From JBDRGX01 sp043817485 [NCBI: bacterium] (GTDB lineage: Bacteria; JBDRGX01), in NCBI GenBank assembly GCA_043817485.1, contig JBDRGX010000105.1, positions 1-20,093 of the forward strand: a DNA stretch of 20,093 nucleotides, in the 5' to 3' direction. A model generated the notes under the pieces. That model saw nothing but the letters and a program-made list of their open reading frames with translations, made no database searches and was not told where the DNA came from. Positions 8,895 through 15,658 of the stretch are shown piece after piece. The position numbers were made by a program, and so were the translations under genes. How positions within the stretch are numbered: position 1 is the stretch's first letter; each line of letters starts with the position of its first letter.

Positions 8895-10427
8895 ATGGAA
8901 AAAACATTTTATATTACTACTCCACTTTATTATGTTAATGCAAAGCCACACTTAGGACATAGTTATTCTACAGTAATAGCTGATTGTTTGGCTCGTTTTA
9001 AAAAATTAAAAGGAGAAAAAGTATTTTTTTTAACTGGAACTGATGAACATGGAAGTAAAATTGCTAAAGCAGCTTGTGAAAAAAATTTATCTCCACAAGA
9101 TTTAGCAAATGAAATGGTTGAACAATATAAAAAACTTTGGGAAAAATTAAATATTTCTTATGATGATTTTATTCGTACTACTGAAGAACGACATATTAAT
9201 GTAGTACAAAAAATTTTTGAAATTCTTTATAAAAAAGAAGATATTTATAAAGGAGAATATGAAGGTTGGTATTGTCTTCCTTGTGAAACTTTTGTTTCTG
9301 ATACTTATGCACAAGAAACAAAATGTCCAGATTGTGGAAGACCTTTACAAAAAATAAAAGAAGAAAGTTATTTTTTCAAAACTTCTAAATATTCCCCAAT
9401 ACTTTTAAAATACATTGAAGAAAATGAAAATTTTATTCTTCCTGTATCTCGCAAACAAGAAATTATCAATATTTTAAAAAGTGATTTTAAAGATTTAAGC
9501 ATTAGTAGAACTTCTGTTGAATGGAGTATTCCAGTTTCTTTTGATCCCAAACATACTATTTATGTTTGGTTTGATGCTTTAATAAATTATATTTCTGCTA
9601 TAAATTATTTTTCTGATAAAGAAAAATTTAATTCTTGTTGGCCTGTAAATCTGCATATTATGGCTAAAGATATTTTGAAATTTCATAGTACTATTTGGCC
9701 TTGTCTACTTTTAGCATTAGATTTACCTTTACCAAAAACAATACTTGCTCATGGTTGGTGGATAATGGATAAAGAAAAAATGTCTAAATCAAAAGGAAAT
9801 GTAATAGATCCTATTGATTTGATTAATGAATTTGGTTCAGATGCAATAAGATATTTTCTTTTAAAAGAGATTCCTTTTAGTTCTGATGGATCTTTTACAA
9901 GAAAATCTTTAATTAACAGAATTAATAGTGATTTGGCTAATGATTTGGGAAATTTATTAAATAGAACTTTATCAATGGTTAAAAATTATCTAAAATCTAA
10001 AACTCCTAAACAAGGACAAATAGAAATAATAGATAATGAAATTATTGATTTAGCAAAAACAATTTGTAATAAAGTATTTGTTTTAATGGAAAAATTTGAA
10101 ATTCAAGAAGCATTAGTTGCTATTTGGGATTTAATAAAAGAAAATAATAAATATATTGAAAAAACTACTCCATGGAAATTAAATAAAGAAGAAAAAAATG
10201 AGCGATTAAATCAAGTATTTTATGTTTTATTAGAAAATTTACGAATTATTTCTGTTTTAATATATCCTTTTTTACCAGAAACTTCTGATAAAATTAGAAT
10301 GCAAATAGGAATATTGCCTTTGAATATAGAAAAAGAAAAATATAACGAACTTACAAAATGGGGACAATTATTAGAAAATCAATCAATTAATGATCCAGTA
10401 CCACTTTTCCCAAGAATAATAGAGTAA
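8895..10427 (+). CDS. metG: methionyl-tRNA synthetase
   Basis: A class I aminoacyl-tRNA synthetase that charges tRNA-Met in the cytoplasm. The HIGH signature is HLGH at residues 19-22 and the KMSKS loop reads KMSKSKGN near 295. A zinc knuckle in the connective domain is formed by CLPC (about 127) and CPDC (about 144), a single-knuckle form like that of Thermus-type enzymes. The anticodon-binding helical domain occupies the last third. At 510 residues it ends where many MetRS enzymes continue into a C-terminal tRNA-binding (Trbp111-like) domain, which is absent here, so dimerisation through that domain is not expected. TAGGAG lies 7-12 bases before the ATG. The gene stands alone on its strand: 195 bases of repeat-containing DNA precede it and the CRISPR zone follows. 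Codon use is as AT-rich as carB. Confidence 0.97.
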   Translation: MEKTFYITTPLYYVNAKPHLGHSYSTVIADCLARFKKLKGEKVFFLTGTDEHGSKIAKAACEKNLSPQDLANEMVEQYKKLWEKLNISYDDFIRTTEERHINVVQKIFEILYKKEDIYKGEYEGWYCLPCETFVSDTYAQETKCPDCGRPLQKIKEESYFFKTSKYSPILLKYIEENENFILPVSRKQEIINILKSDFKDLSISRTSVEWSIPVSFDPKHTIYVWFDALINYISAINYFSDKEKFNSCWPVNLHIMAKDILKFHSTIWPCLLLALDLPLPKTILAHGWWIMDKEKMSKSKGNVIDPIDLINEFGSDAIRYFLLKEIPFSSDGSFTRKSLINRINSDLANDLGNLLNRTLSMVKNYLKSKTPKQGQIEIIDNEIIDLAKTICNKVFVLMEKFEIQEALVAIWDLIKENNKYIEKTTPWKLNKEEKNERLNQVFYVLLENLRIISVLIYPFLPETSDKIRMQIGILPLNIEKEKYNELTKWGQLLENQSINDPVPLFPRIIE

Positions 10428-10706
10428 ATAAAATTCAGAAGTCAGTTAGAAATGGGAAAGAAAAAATTATAAATGGAATTTACTCTGGTATTCTGGTGAC
10501 TGATGTTCTGGTGCTCTATTGCTATTGATTTGCCAAAAACTATAATTTTTCATTTTTCATTTTATATTTATTTTGATATTATTCTACATTCTGAATTTAT
10601 GTTCTCACTGGTAAATGAATCCCCTATCTAAACACCTTTAGCCTTTTTTTCCCTTCATTTTTTTTACTTTTATCGCTATGAAATTTTCTTGCGACTTTAC
10701 TATGGA
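10428..10706. other. intergenic region without a recognised gene
   Basis: This stretch between metG and the CRISPR repeats holds no open reading frame of note. It contains short imperfect direct repeats around TTCTGGTG (10478-10520) and pyrimidine-rich tracts near 10640-10670. I see no cas gene, no tRNA and no clear metG terminator. If the array is read on the - strand, this side is the old (leader-distal) end. Confidence 0.5.
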
Positions 10707-10773
10707 ATTTATTATATCATTGACGATGCGAGAGCGACTCCTTCTTTTTCAACTGAATCCTTAAGGGTTCAGC

Positions 10774-10991
10774 GTTTCAATCCACGCTCCCGTGTGAGGG
10801 AGCGACGATTTTGATTTTGTCAATGAAAATATTTTATTTGTTTCAATCCACGCCCCTGCACGAGGGGCGACCTTTTACACAAGCCAATCCATAAGTATTG
10901 CTCATGTTTTTCAATCCACGCCCCTGCACGAGGGGCGACACACCAGAGCAGATTGATACAGCAATTGAAACAGGTTTCAATCCACGCCCCT
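10774..10991 (-). CRISPR. short type I-C-like CRISPR array, fourth repeat truncated
   Basis: Repeats on the + strand begin TTTCAATCCACG and end GCGAC. R1 is 10774-10806 (33 bases, variant stem). R2 is 10840-10871 (32 bases). R3 is 10908-10939 (32 bases, first base T instead of G). R4 begins at 10974 but breaks off at about 10991 after CGCCCCT. Spacers are 10807-10839 (33), 10872-10907 (36) and 10940-10973 (34), all different. On the - strand the unit reads GTCGC ... GGATTGAAAC with a central 7-bp stem, the form of type I-C repeats whose pre-crRNA is cut by Cas5d. That orientation puts the leader to the right, exactly where a transposon end now begins, so leader and newest spacers are lost. 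No cas gene is in the window. The array is probably silent, or served only in trans. Confidence 0.9.
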
Positions 10992-10993
10992 AC

Positions 10994-11010
10994 GAGACTG
11001 TGTCGTAATT
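10994..11010. mobile_element. insertion-sequence end joined to CRISPR repeat R4
   Basis: GAGACTGTGTCGTAATT directly follows the broken repeat R4. Nearly the same string, GAGACTGTGTCACAATT, occurs at 19964-19980 in the same orientation, and both run on into A-rich DNA ending AAAATTATT about 70-80 bases later. Together with the transposase fragment at 11149-11400 pointing toward it, this is best read as the terminal repeat of an IS1182-like element. The exact outermost base cannot be fixed. Confidence 0.65.
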
Positions 11011-11148
11011 AGAAAAAACCGATTTTAAAAAACAAAATAAAGTAAAAATTAAAACAAAATCCAAAATTATTTTGTAGATAATTTTAAAAATGTTAAAAAA
11101 TATTATAAAATACCGTTATTGAGTACAAAACAATGTATTTCTGTAATT

Positions 11149-11400
11149 TTAGATACTTGTAAGTTTTTCAATAAGTCCTATAACCCCAAATATTGTAATC
11201 ATTCTGGCTATATTAAAACAACTTGAAAATAATGACATCTATGCTTTAACACCACCAAGCCCTCGTAGCAAGAATGATTGAACTCCAAGATTTCGTTTAA
11301 TATGTCCAAATGGAAGTTCAACTTTTTGTTTTCGCAACTTGAAAATTTTTTGAGATTCATCTGATAAATATTGCTTTTCAAGTTTAATTTTTATATCTTC
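11149..11400 (-). pseudogene. IS1182-like transposase, C-terminal fragment with internal stop
   Basis: Reading the - strand from 11400 gives about 53 residues containing FKLRKQKVELPFGHIKRNLG and FLLRGLGGVKA, the hallmark C-terminal block of IS1182/DDE transposases (VE-FGxIK ... RGLxxVKAE). The frame then hits TAG at 11239-11241, where family members normally have Glu, so a GAG to TAG change fits. It continues in frame as MSLFSSCFNIARMI to a TAA at 11149-11151. Upstream of 11400 the frame has no further homology and soon meets a stop, so the N-terminal two-thirds is missing. This is a dead remnant of the element whose end lies at 10994. Family assignment is by motif memory. Confidence 0.75.
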
Positions 11401-11624
11401 ATTGGACTAATGGTATGGTAGAAAACTTTAATAAAAGAATTAAAAATAAAGTATTGACAAAATATCATTTTGAAAATATATTTGAACTTAATGAAAAACT
11501 TCTTGAGTTTATTGATGACTATAATCAAAATAAACGGCTAAAAAAATTAAACTATAAAACACCAGCTCAATACTTAAAAAAAAAAAAAATATTATCATAC
11601 AACGTATCGTTATCTAACAAATAA
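11400..11624 (+). pseudogene. rve-type (IS3/IS481-like) transposase, C-terminal fragment
   Basis: The frame reads HWTNGMVENFNKRIKNKV from base 11400, before the apparent ATG at 11415, then YNQNKRLKKLNYKTPAQYLKKK. This is the end of a retroviral-integrase-type DDE core: WTNGxVExxN carries the third catalytic acid (Glu) and YNxxR...L.YxTPAxxL follows. Only about 74 residues remain of a roughly 300-residue enzyme, so this is not an independent small gene even though an ATG is available. Its left edge abuts the right edge of the IS1182-like fragment, which points the other way. The 3' part includes a run of A residues coding for lysines. Confidence 0.75.
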
Positions 11625-11680
11625 TAAATTGTTTTTTTTCAAGTAATTCATTTCTTTCCTTCAAATAAATCAATTATATT

Positions 11681-13441
11681 TTAACAATTGTATTGCTTTT
11701 GTTTTCTTAATCGAATATTTTTAGGTGTAACTTCCAGATACTCATCTTCAGCTATAAGTTCCAATCCGCGTTCTAAAGTTAATTCCACTGCTGGAGTTAA
11801 TTGAATAGCAATATCTGAAGTTGAAGATCGCATATTGGTAAGATGTTTCCCTTTTACAGGATTAACAACCATAGAATGACCTTTAGATGTATTGCCAATA
11901 ACTTGGCCATTGTAAACATCAACAGTTGGTTCTACAAATAACATCCCACGATCTTGCAATTTAGAAAGAGAATATGCTGTTGCTTTACCAGTTTCTCCAG
12001 AAATCATAGAACCCATACTACGTTTTTCAATTTCACCTGCATATGGCTTAAAACCAATTGCTTCAGTACATAAAATTCCTTCCCCTTTGGTATCTATAAT
12101 AAATTCACCTCGATAACCCAAAAAGCCACGAGTTGGTATTTGAAAAACTAATCGAATATGCTTTTGTTCTGGCTGCATTTCCAGCATTTGTCCCTTTCTC
12201 TTGGATAGTTTTTCGATAATAATGCCAACAGATTCTTGTGGTGAATCAATTGTTATTTTTTCAAACGGTTCATATTGCTTACCATTTACTTCTTTGAAAA
12301 CTACCTGTGGCTGGGAAACCTGAACCTCAAATCCATCACGCCGCATATTTTCTAATAAAATAGCAATATGCAATTCCCCTCGACCATAAACTTTGTAAGA
12401 TTCAATAGGTGAAAAATCTATTTTTAATCCAACATTAATCTCCAGTTCTTTTTCTAATCGTTCCCTTATTTGACGACTGGTAACAAACTTTCCATCTCTT
12501 CCAGCAAAAGGAGAATTATTAACCAAAAAATTTAAGGAAATTACTGGTTCATCTATTTTAATAGCAGGTAAAGCCTCTTGTGTTGCATCAATACAAACCG
12601 TATCACCTATGTAAATATCAGGCAGTCCAGCTATCATCACAATATCTCCGCTTACAACTATTGATGCTTCTTTTCTTGTTAACCCTTCAAAAGTAAATAA
12701 CTTAGTAATAAAACCAAAAACTGTTTCACCAGATTGTTTTTTAATACAAACCTTATCACTAGTTTTTAACGACCCCTGCCAAACGCGGCCTATACCTAAT
12801 CTGCCCAAATAATTATCATATGCCAAATTAAATGCCTGAAAAGCAAAAGGCAATGATGCATCAGCTATTATTGGTGAAACTTTTTCTAAAATTGTATCTA
12901 AAAGCGGCACAAGATTATTAGAATCATCACTTAATTCTCTTCTCGCAATCCCCTGCTTAGCAATTGAATAAACAGTCACAAAATCTAATTGTTCATTATT
13001 AGCACCCAAATCCATAAAAAGTTCTAAAACTTTTTCATGAACCCATTCTGGCCGAGCTGCTAATTTGTCAATTTTATTAATTACTACAATTGGTTTTAAT
13101 CCTAAAGCCAATGCTTTTTTTAAAACAAATTTGGTTTGAGGCATGGGCCCTTCCTGTGCATCAACTACTAAAAGCACAGAATCAATGGAACGCAAAACTC
13201 GTTCTACTTCTGAACTAAAATCTGCATGACCAGGGGTATCCACAATATTAATTTTGGTCCCTTTGTAAAAAACTGAGGTATTTTTGGAATAGATTGTAAT
13301 ACCTCGCTCTTGTTCTAAAACATTAGAATCCATACTTACAGTATCATCAGTAACCATACCTGTTTGACGCATCAAACCATCGGTTAAAGAGGTTTTGCCA
13401 TGATCTACATGGGCAATAATAGCAATATTTCTAATTTCCAT
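11681..13441 (-). CDS. typA: ribosome-associated GTPase TypA/BipA
   Basis: A translational GTPase of the EF-G/LepA class that binds ribosomes and helps assembly and growth under stress or cold. The 586-residue product shows G1 AHVDHGKT at 10-17, RGIT at 46-49, DTPGHAD at 68-74 and NKID near 128. A beta-barrel domain, the EF-G-like domains and the TypA-specific C-terminal region containing GFLGYRGEF follow. The frame is open further upstream to 13594, but those 51 residues look like translated AT-rich leader. The ATG at 13441 begins the conserved MEIRNIAIIAHVDHGKT and has AAGGAG about 10 bases before it, so I use it. Transcription likely starts from the promoter at 13710-13738, leaving a leader of about 260 bases. 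Codon use is somewhat richer in G/C than carB or miaB. Its end converges on the + strand transposase fragment, with no clear terminator between them. Confidence 0.97.
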   Translation of the reverse strand: MEIRNIAIIAHVDHGKTSLTDGLMRQTGMVTDDTVSMDSNVLEQERGITIYSKNTSVFYKGTKINIVDTPGHADFSSEVERVLRSIDSVLLVVDAQEGPMPQTKFVLKKALALGLKPIVVINKIDKLAARPEWVHEKVLELFMDLGANNEQLDFVTVYSIAKQGIARRELSDDSNNLVPLLDTILEKVSPIIADASLPFAFQAFNLAYDNYLGRLGIGRVWQGSLKTSDKVCIKKQSGETVFGFITKLFTFEGLTRKEASIVVSGDIVMIAGLPDIYIGDTVCIDATQEALPAIKIDEPVISLNFLVNNSPFAGRDGKFVTSRQIRERLEKELEINVGLKIDFSPIESYKVYGRGELHIAILLENMRRDGFEVQVSQPQVVFKEVNGKQYEPFEKITIDSPQESVGIIIEKLSKRKGQMLEMQPEQKHIRLVFQIPTRGFLGYRGEFIIDTKGEGILCTEAIGFKPYAGEIEKRSMGSMISGETGKATAYSLSKLQDRGMLFVEPTVDVYNGQVIGNTSKGHSMVVNPVKGKHLTNMRSSTSDIAIQLTPAVELTLERGLELIAEDEYLEVTPKNIRLRKQKQYNC

Positions 13442-13620
13442 AACTAAATCTGCTCCTTTTTTAATTTTACTATGCCATAATAGCATTACATAAATATAAA
13501 ATAACAAAAACTCAAAAAAATAATAATATAAATATAAACCAATTCTTGAAATTTTATGGGGAATATTGAAGTGATGATTAATTCCAAGTTGCAATCAAAA
13601 ATAAAATATTGCAAACTATT

Positions 13621-13658
13621 AAATTTGAATTTGATATTTGGATTTCGAATTTTCTTTA
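13621..13658. repeat. AT-rich dispersed repeat containing TTTGGATTTCGAATTTTC
   Basis: The tract resembles 14279-14325 (ATTCGTATTTCGAATTTTC with flanking TTTGAATTTG) and, on the other strand, 8703-8745 (TACGAAATCCAAAACAAATT). All three lie between genes. The function is unknown; such tracts look like remnants of a genome-wide noncoding repeat family. Confidence 0.4.
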
Positions 13659-13709
13659 GAATTTCTTCTTTTATTTTTTTAAATTCCCTTTACCAAAAAA
13701 ATTGTTAAA

Positions 13710-13738
13710 ATTATAGCAGTTTTTTTTCATTTTGTCAA
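13710..13738 (-). promoter_or_regulatory. strong sigma70-like promoter of typA
   Basis: On the - strand TTGACA (13738-13733) and TATAAT (13715-13710) are both perfect and separated by exactly 17 bases. TGC sits immediately before the -10 box, an extended -10 element. This is the best promoter in the window and faces typA, whose ATG is about 260 bases downstream. The whole block 13711-13765 is repeated at 19830-19882. Confidence 0.85.
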
Positions 13739-13884
13739 TAAAATAAATTTATATTTCTGGTTATTTTTGACAAAAATACTCAAATTAAAAACATATTTTA
13801 TATTTCTTTGGAATTGAAAATATTAGAAACATAATATCGATAGAAAAACAACCATAAACAAAATTAATTAATTCCATAGAAATG

Positions 13885-14184
13885 ATATATATAACGACTT
13901 AAGTTAATTGGAATAAAAATTTAACTTTATCCATAAATATATTTGCTTGCATAAATTTTAATCCTGTATCCCATATACCTTTTCTTTTACATTTCGTTAT
14001 ATATATACCTTCTACAACAATGTCACCCCTTCGGGGTTTAATTGGTAATTATTTAATAATTGCTATAATAATATCAGCCCTTCAGGCTTTAATATATATA
14101 AAAACTTAACTTTATCCATAAATATATCTACTTGCATAATTTTTTTTGAATTGTTCGTTAACTATTTTTTGCCGTTATATATAT
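13885..14184. repeat. repeat-rich 300-bp cassette with 12-bp inverted ends (possible MITE-like element)
   Basis: ATATATATAACG at 13885-13896 is matched by its exact complement CGTTATATATAT at 14173-14184, with a further CGTTATATATATA at 13995-14007. Inside are a 39-base direct repeat (13921-13959 and 14106-14144, beginning TTAACTTTATCCATAAATAT, few mismatches) and two small hairpins of the CCCCGAAGGGG/GCCTGAAGGGC family at 14014-14040 and 14071-14100. There is no open reading frame. It lies in the 909-base gap between typA and ilvN, which otherwise holds only the typA promoter and AT-rich repeats. The inverted ends are simple in sequence, so mobility is a guess. Confidence 0.45.
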
Positions 14185-14350
14185 AATTGGTAGGATTGAA
14201 ATTTTATATATTATGCTATGACATTTATGTTTAAAATAATATTTATTGTCTATGGAACATTTAATTTATTTAATAAAATTTGAATTTGTTTCAAATTTCG
14301 ATATTCGTATTTCGAATTTTCTTTTATGTTTTATATTTCTAAAATATGAA

Positions 14351-14848
14351 TTATATTATTTTTTCAATTTTTCTTGAAATGGCTATTTTCCCAGTTCTAA
14401 TAGCTTCTTTAATTCCAAAAGGTTTTAAAAGTTCTATGACAGTATTTAATTTTTCTTCATCACCAGTTATTTCTAAAATAATATCTTCTATCGTAACACT
14501 AATAATACTACTTTTGAAAAGATCAGCAATTTCAATGATTTGAGATCTATTTTTTTTATCAGCACAAACTTTAATTAACATTAATTCTCTTTCAACATAA
14601 TCACTCCCAGTAAGATCTAATACTTTAATAACATCAATTAGTTTATTAAGTTGTTTCGTAACTTGTTCTATTATTCTATCATCTCCTTCAACTACCAATA
14701 AAATTCGTGATGTTTTTGGATCTTCTGTTGGTGCAGCTGAAAAACTATCAATATTATAACCTCTTGCAGTGAAAAGACCAATAATTCGAGCTGCTACTCC
14801 AGAATGATTTTCTGTTAATAAAGAAATAACATGTTGTTTATTAGACAT
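14351..14848 (-). CDS. ilvN: acetolactate synthase, small (regulatory) subunit
   Basis: The regulatory subunit of acetohydroxyacid synthase activates the catalytic subunit IlvB/IlvI and confers valine feedback inhibition in branched-chain amino acid synthesis. The N-terminal ACT domain is plain: VISLLTENHSGVAARIIGLF followed by ARGYNIDSFSAAPTED. The C-terminal ALS_ss_C-type domain contains RELMLIKV and the closing GIKEAIRTGKIAI. It is 165 residues from ATG 14848, typical for IlvN/IlvH. An in-frame TTG two codons earlier is only four bases from the AGGAG, whereas the ATG is about ten bases away, so the ATG is preferred. No ilvB, ilvC or leu gene is adjacent, which is unusual because ilvB-ilvN are normally coupled. 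It could be read through from the ABC ATPase 130 bases upstream or have its own promoter in that AT-rich gap. Confidence 0.95.
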   Translation of the reverse strand: MSNKQHVISLLTENHSGVAARIIGLFTARGYNIDSFSAAPTEDPKTSRILLVVEGDDRIIEQVTKQLNKLIDVIKVLDLTGSDYVERELMLIKVCADKKNRSQIIEIADLFKSSIISVTIEDIILEITGDEEKLNTVIELLKPFGIKEAIRTGKIAISRKIEKII

Positions 14849-14892
14849 TTTCAATAATCTCCTTTATTTTTTTAAATAAATTTTTTGCAAAA

Positions 14893-14923
14893 TTTGATTT
14901 TCTGATAAATTAACAATATTAAA
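14893..14923. repeat. 31-base exact copy of part of the barrel-protein gene
   Basis: Bases 14893-14923 in the ABC ATPase-ilvN gap are identical to 15790-15820 inside the outer-membrane barrel gene, in the same orientation. Read on the - strand both encode FNIVNLSENQ, and weaker similarity (NKFNFNIV against NEFKFNIV) extends on the upstream side. The gap copy is not part of an intact gene, being flanked by in-frame stops. Confidence 0.7.
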
Positions 14924-14977
14924 ATTAAATTTATTTTAACAAATTATTATTATAAAAACATTTTTTTGTATATAAAC

Positions 14978-15649
14978 TTATACCATTTTTCTGTTTATAA
15001 TTTTTACCATACGATGAGCATCACGAGATATTTCTTCATCATGAGTAACCATTATAATTGTTTGTTTTTTCTTTTTATTCATTTCCCACAACAAATCTTT
15101 AATTTTTATTTTATTTTCTGGATCTAAGCTACCCAATGGTTCATCAGCAAGAAGTAACACAGGATCATTAACTAATGCTCGAGCAATGGCTATTCGTTGT
15201 TGTTCTCCTCCAGAAAGCTCTGTTATTTTTTGATCTTTTTGTTCTTTTAATCCTAATTCTAAAAGAATTTTTTCAGATTTTTGATAAGCTGTTTTAAAAT
15301 ATTCTCTTTTAATCAATAAAGGCATCATTACATTTTCTATGCTTGTAAATTCCGGAAGTAAATTAAAAAACTGAAAAATATAACCTATTTTTTGGTTTCT
15401 AAAAGAAGTCATTTTTTTATCATTTAATTGAGAAATATTAACACCATCAAATAAAATTTCTCCTTGATAGAATTTATCTAATCCTGCAATTAAATGAAGA
15501 AATGTAGTTTTGCCAGATCCAGAAGCACCCATAATAGCAAAAATTTCACCTGAATATATTTCTAAATTTATATCTTTAAAAATTTCTATTTTTTTATCAC
15601 CATCATAAAAAGATTTATAAAGGTTTTTAATTTTTATTAAAGGTATCAC
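14978..15649 (-). CDS. ABC transporter ATPase, LolD/MacB/FtsE type
   Basis: A 223-residue ATP-binding subunit. Walker A is GASGSGKT at 41-48, the Q-loop glutamine is near 93, the signature is LSGGEQQR at 145-152, Walker B LLLADE is at 165-170 and the H-loop histidine is in VTHDE near 203. The overall sequence is that of the MacB/LolD group, which powers lipoprotein release or efflux rather than solute uptake. The usual DEPTGNLD appears as DEPLGSLD, a mild variation. The start is GTG at 15649, with AGGAG seven bases before it. That ribosome site overlaps the stop codon of the barrel-protein gene, so the two are probably translationally coupled. No permease gene (LolC/E or MacB/FtsX type) is present in the window. 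The substrate is unknown, so a precise lolD name is not justified. The outer-membrane neighbour suits an envelope role. Confidence 0.9.
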   Translation of the reverse strand: MIPLIKIKNLYKSFYDGDKKIEIFKDINLEIYSGEIFAIMGASGSGKTTFLHLIAGLDKFYQGEILFDGVNISQLNDKKMTSFRNQKIGYIFQFFNLLPEFTSIENVMMPLLIKREYFKTAYQKSEKILLELGLKEQKDQKITELSGGEQQRIAIARALVNDPVLLLADEPLGSLDPENKIKIKDLLWEMNKKKKQTIIMVTHDEEISRDAHRMVKIINRKMV

Positions 15650-15658
15650 TAAATACTC

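Noticed and set aside
10753-10772. Near-palindrome CTGAATCC/GGGTTCAG as a terminator
   Set aside because: No T-run follows on either strand and it lies between CRISPR-like units.
11415-11624. A complete 69-residue small gene
   Set aside because: Its frame extends upstream as HWTNG, and the residues match the end of an rve-type transposase, so it is a fragment.
13442-13594. N-terminal extension of the TypA frame by 51 residues
   Set aside because: The conserved TypA start (MEIRNIAIIAHVDHGKT) and an AAGGAG site mark 13441 as the start. The upstream residues are aromatic-rich translation of AT-rich leader.
13768-13800. TTGACA on the + strand in the typA-ilvN gap as a promoter
   Set aside because: No good -10 at the right distance and no + strand gene downstream.
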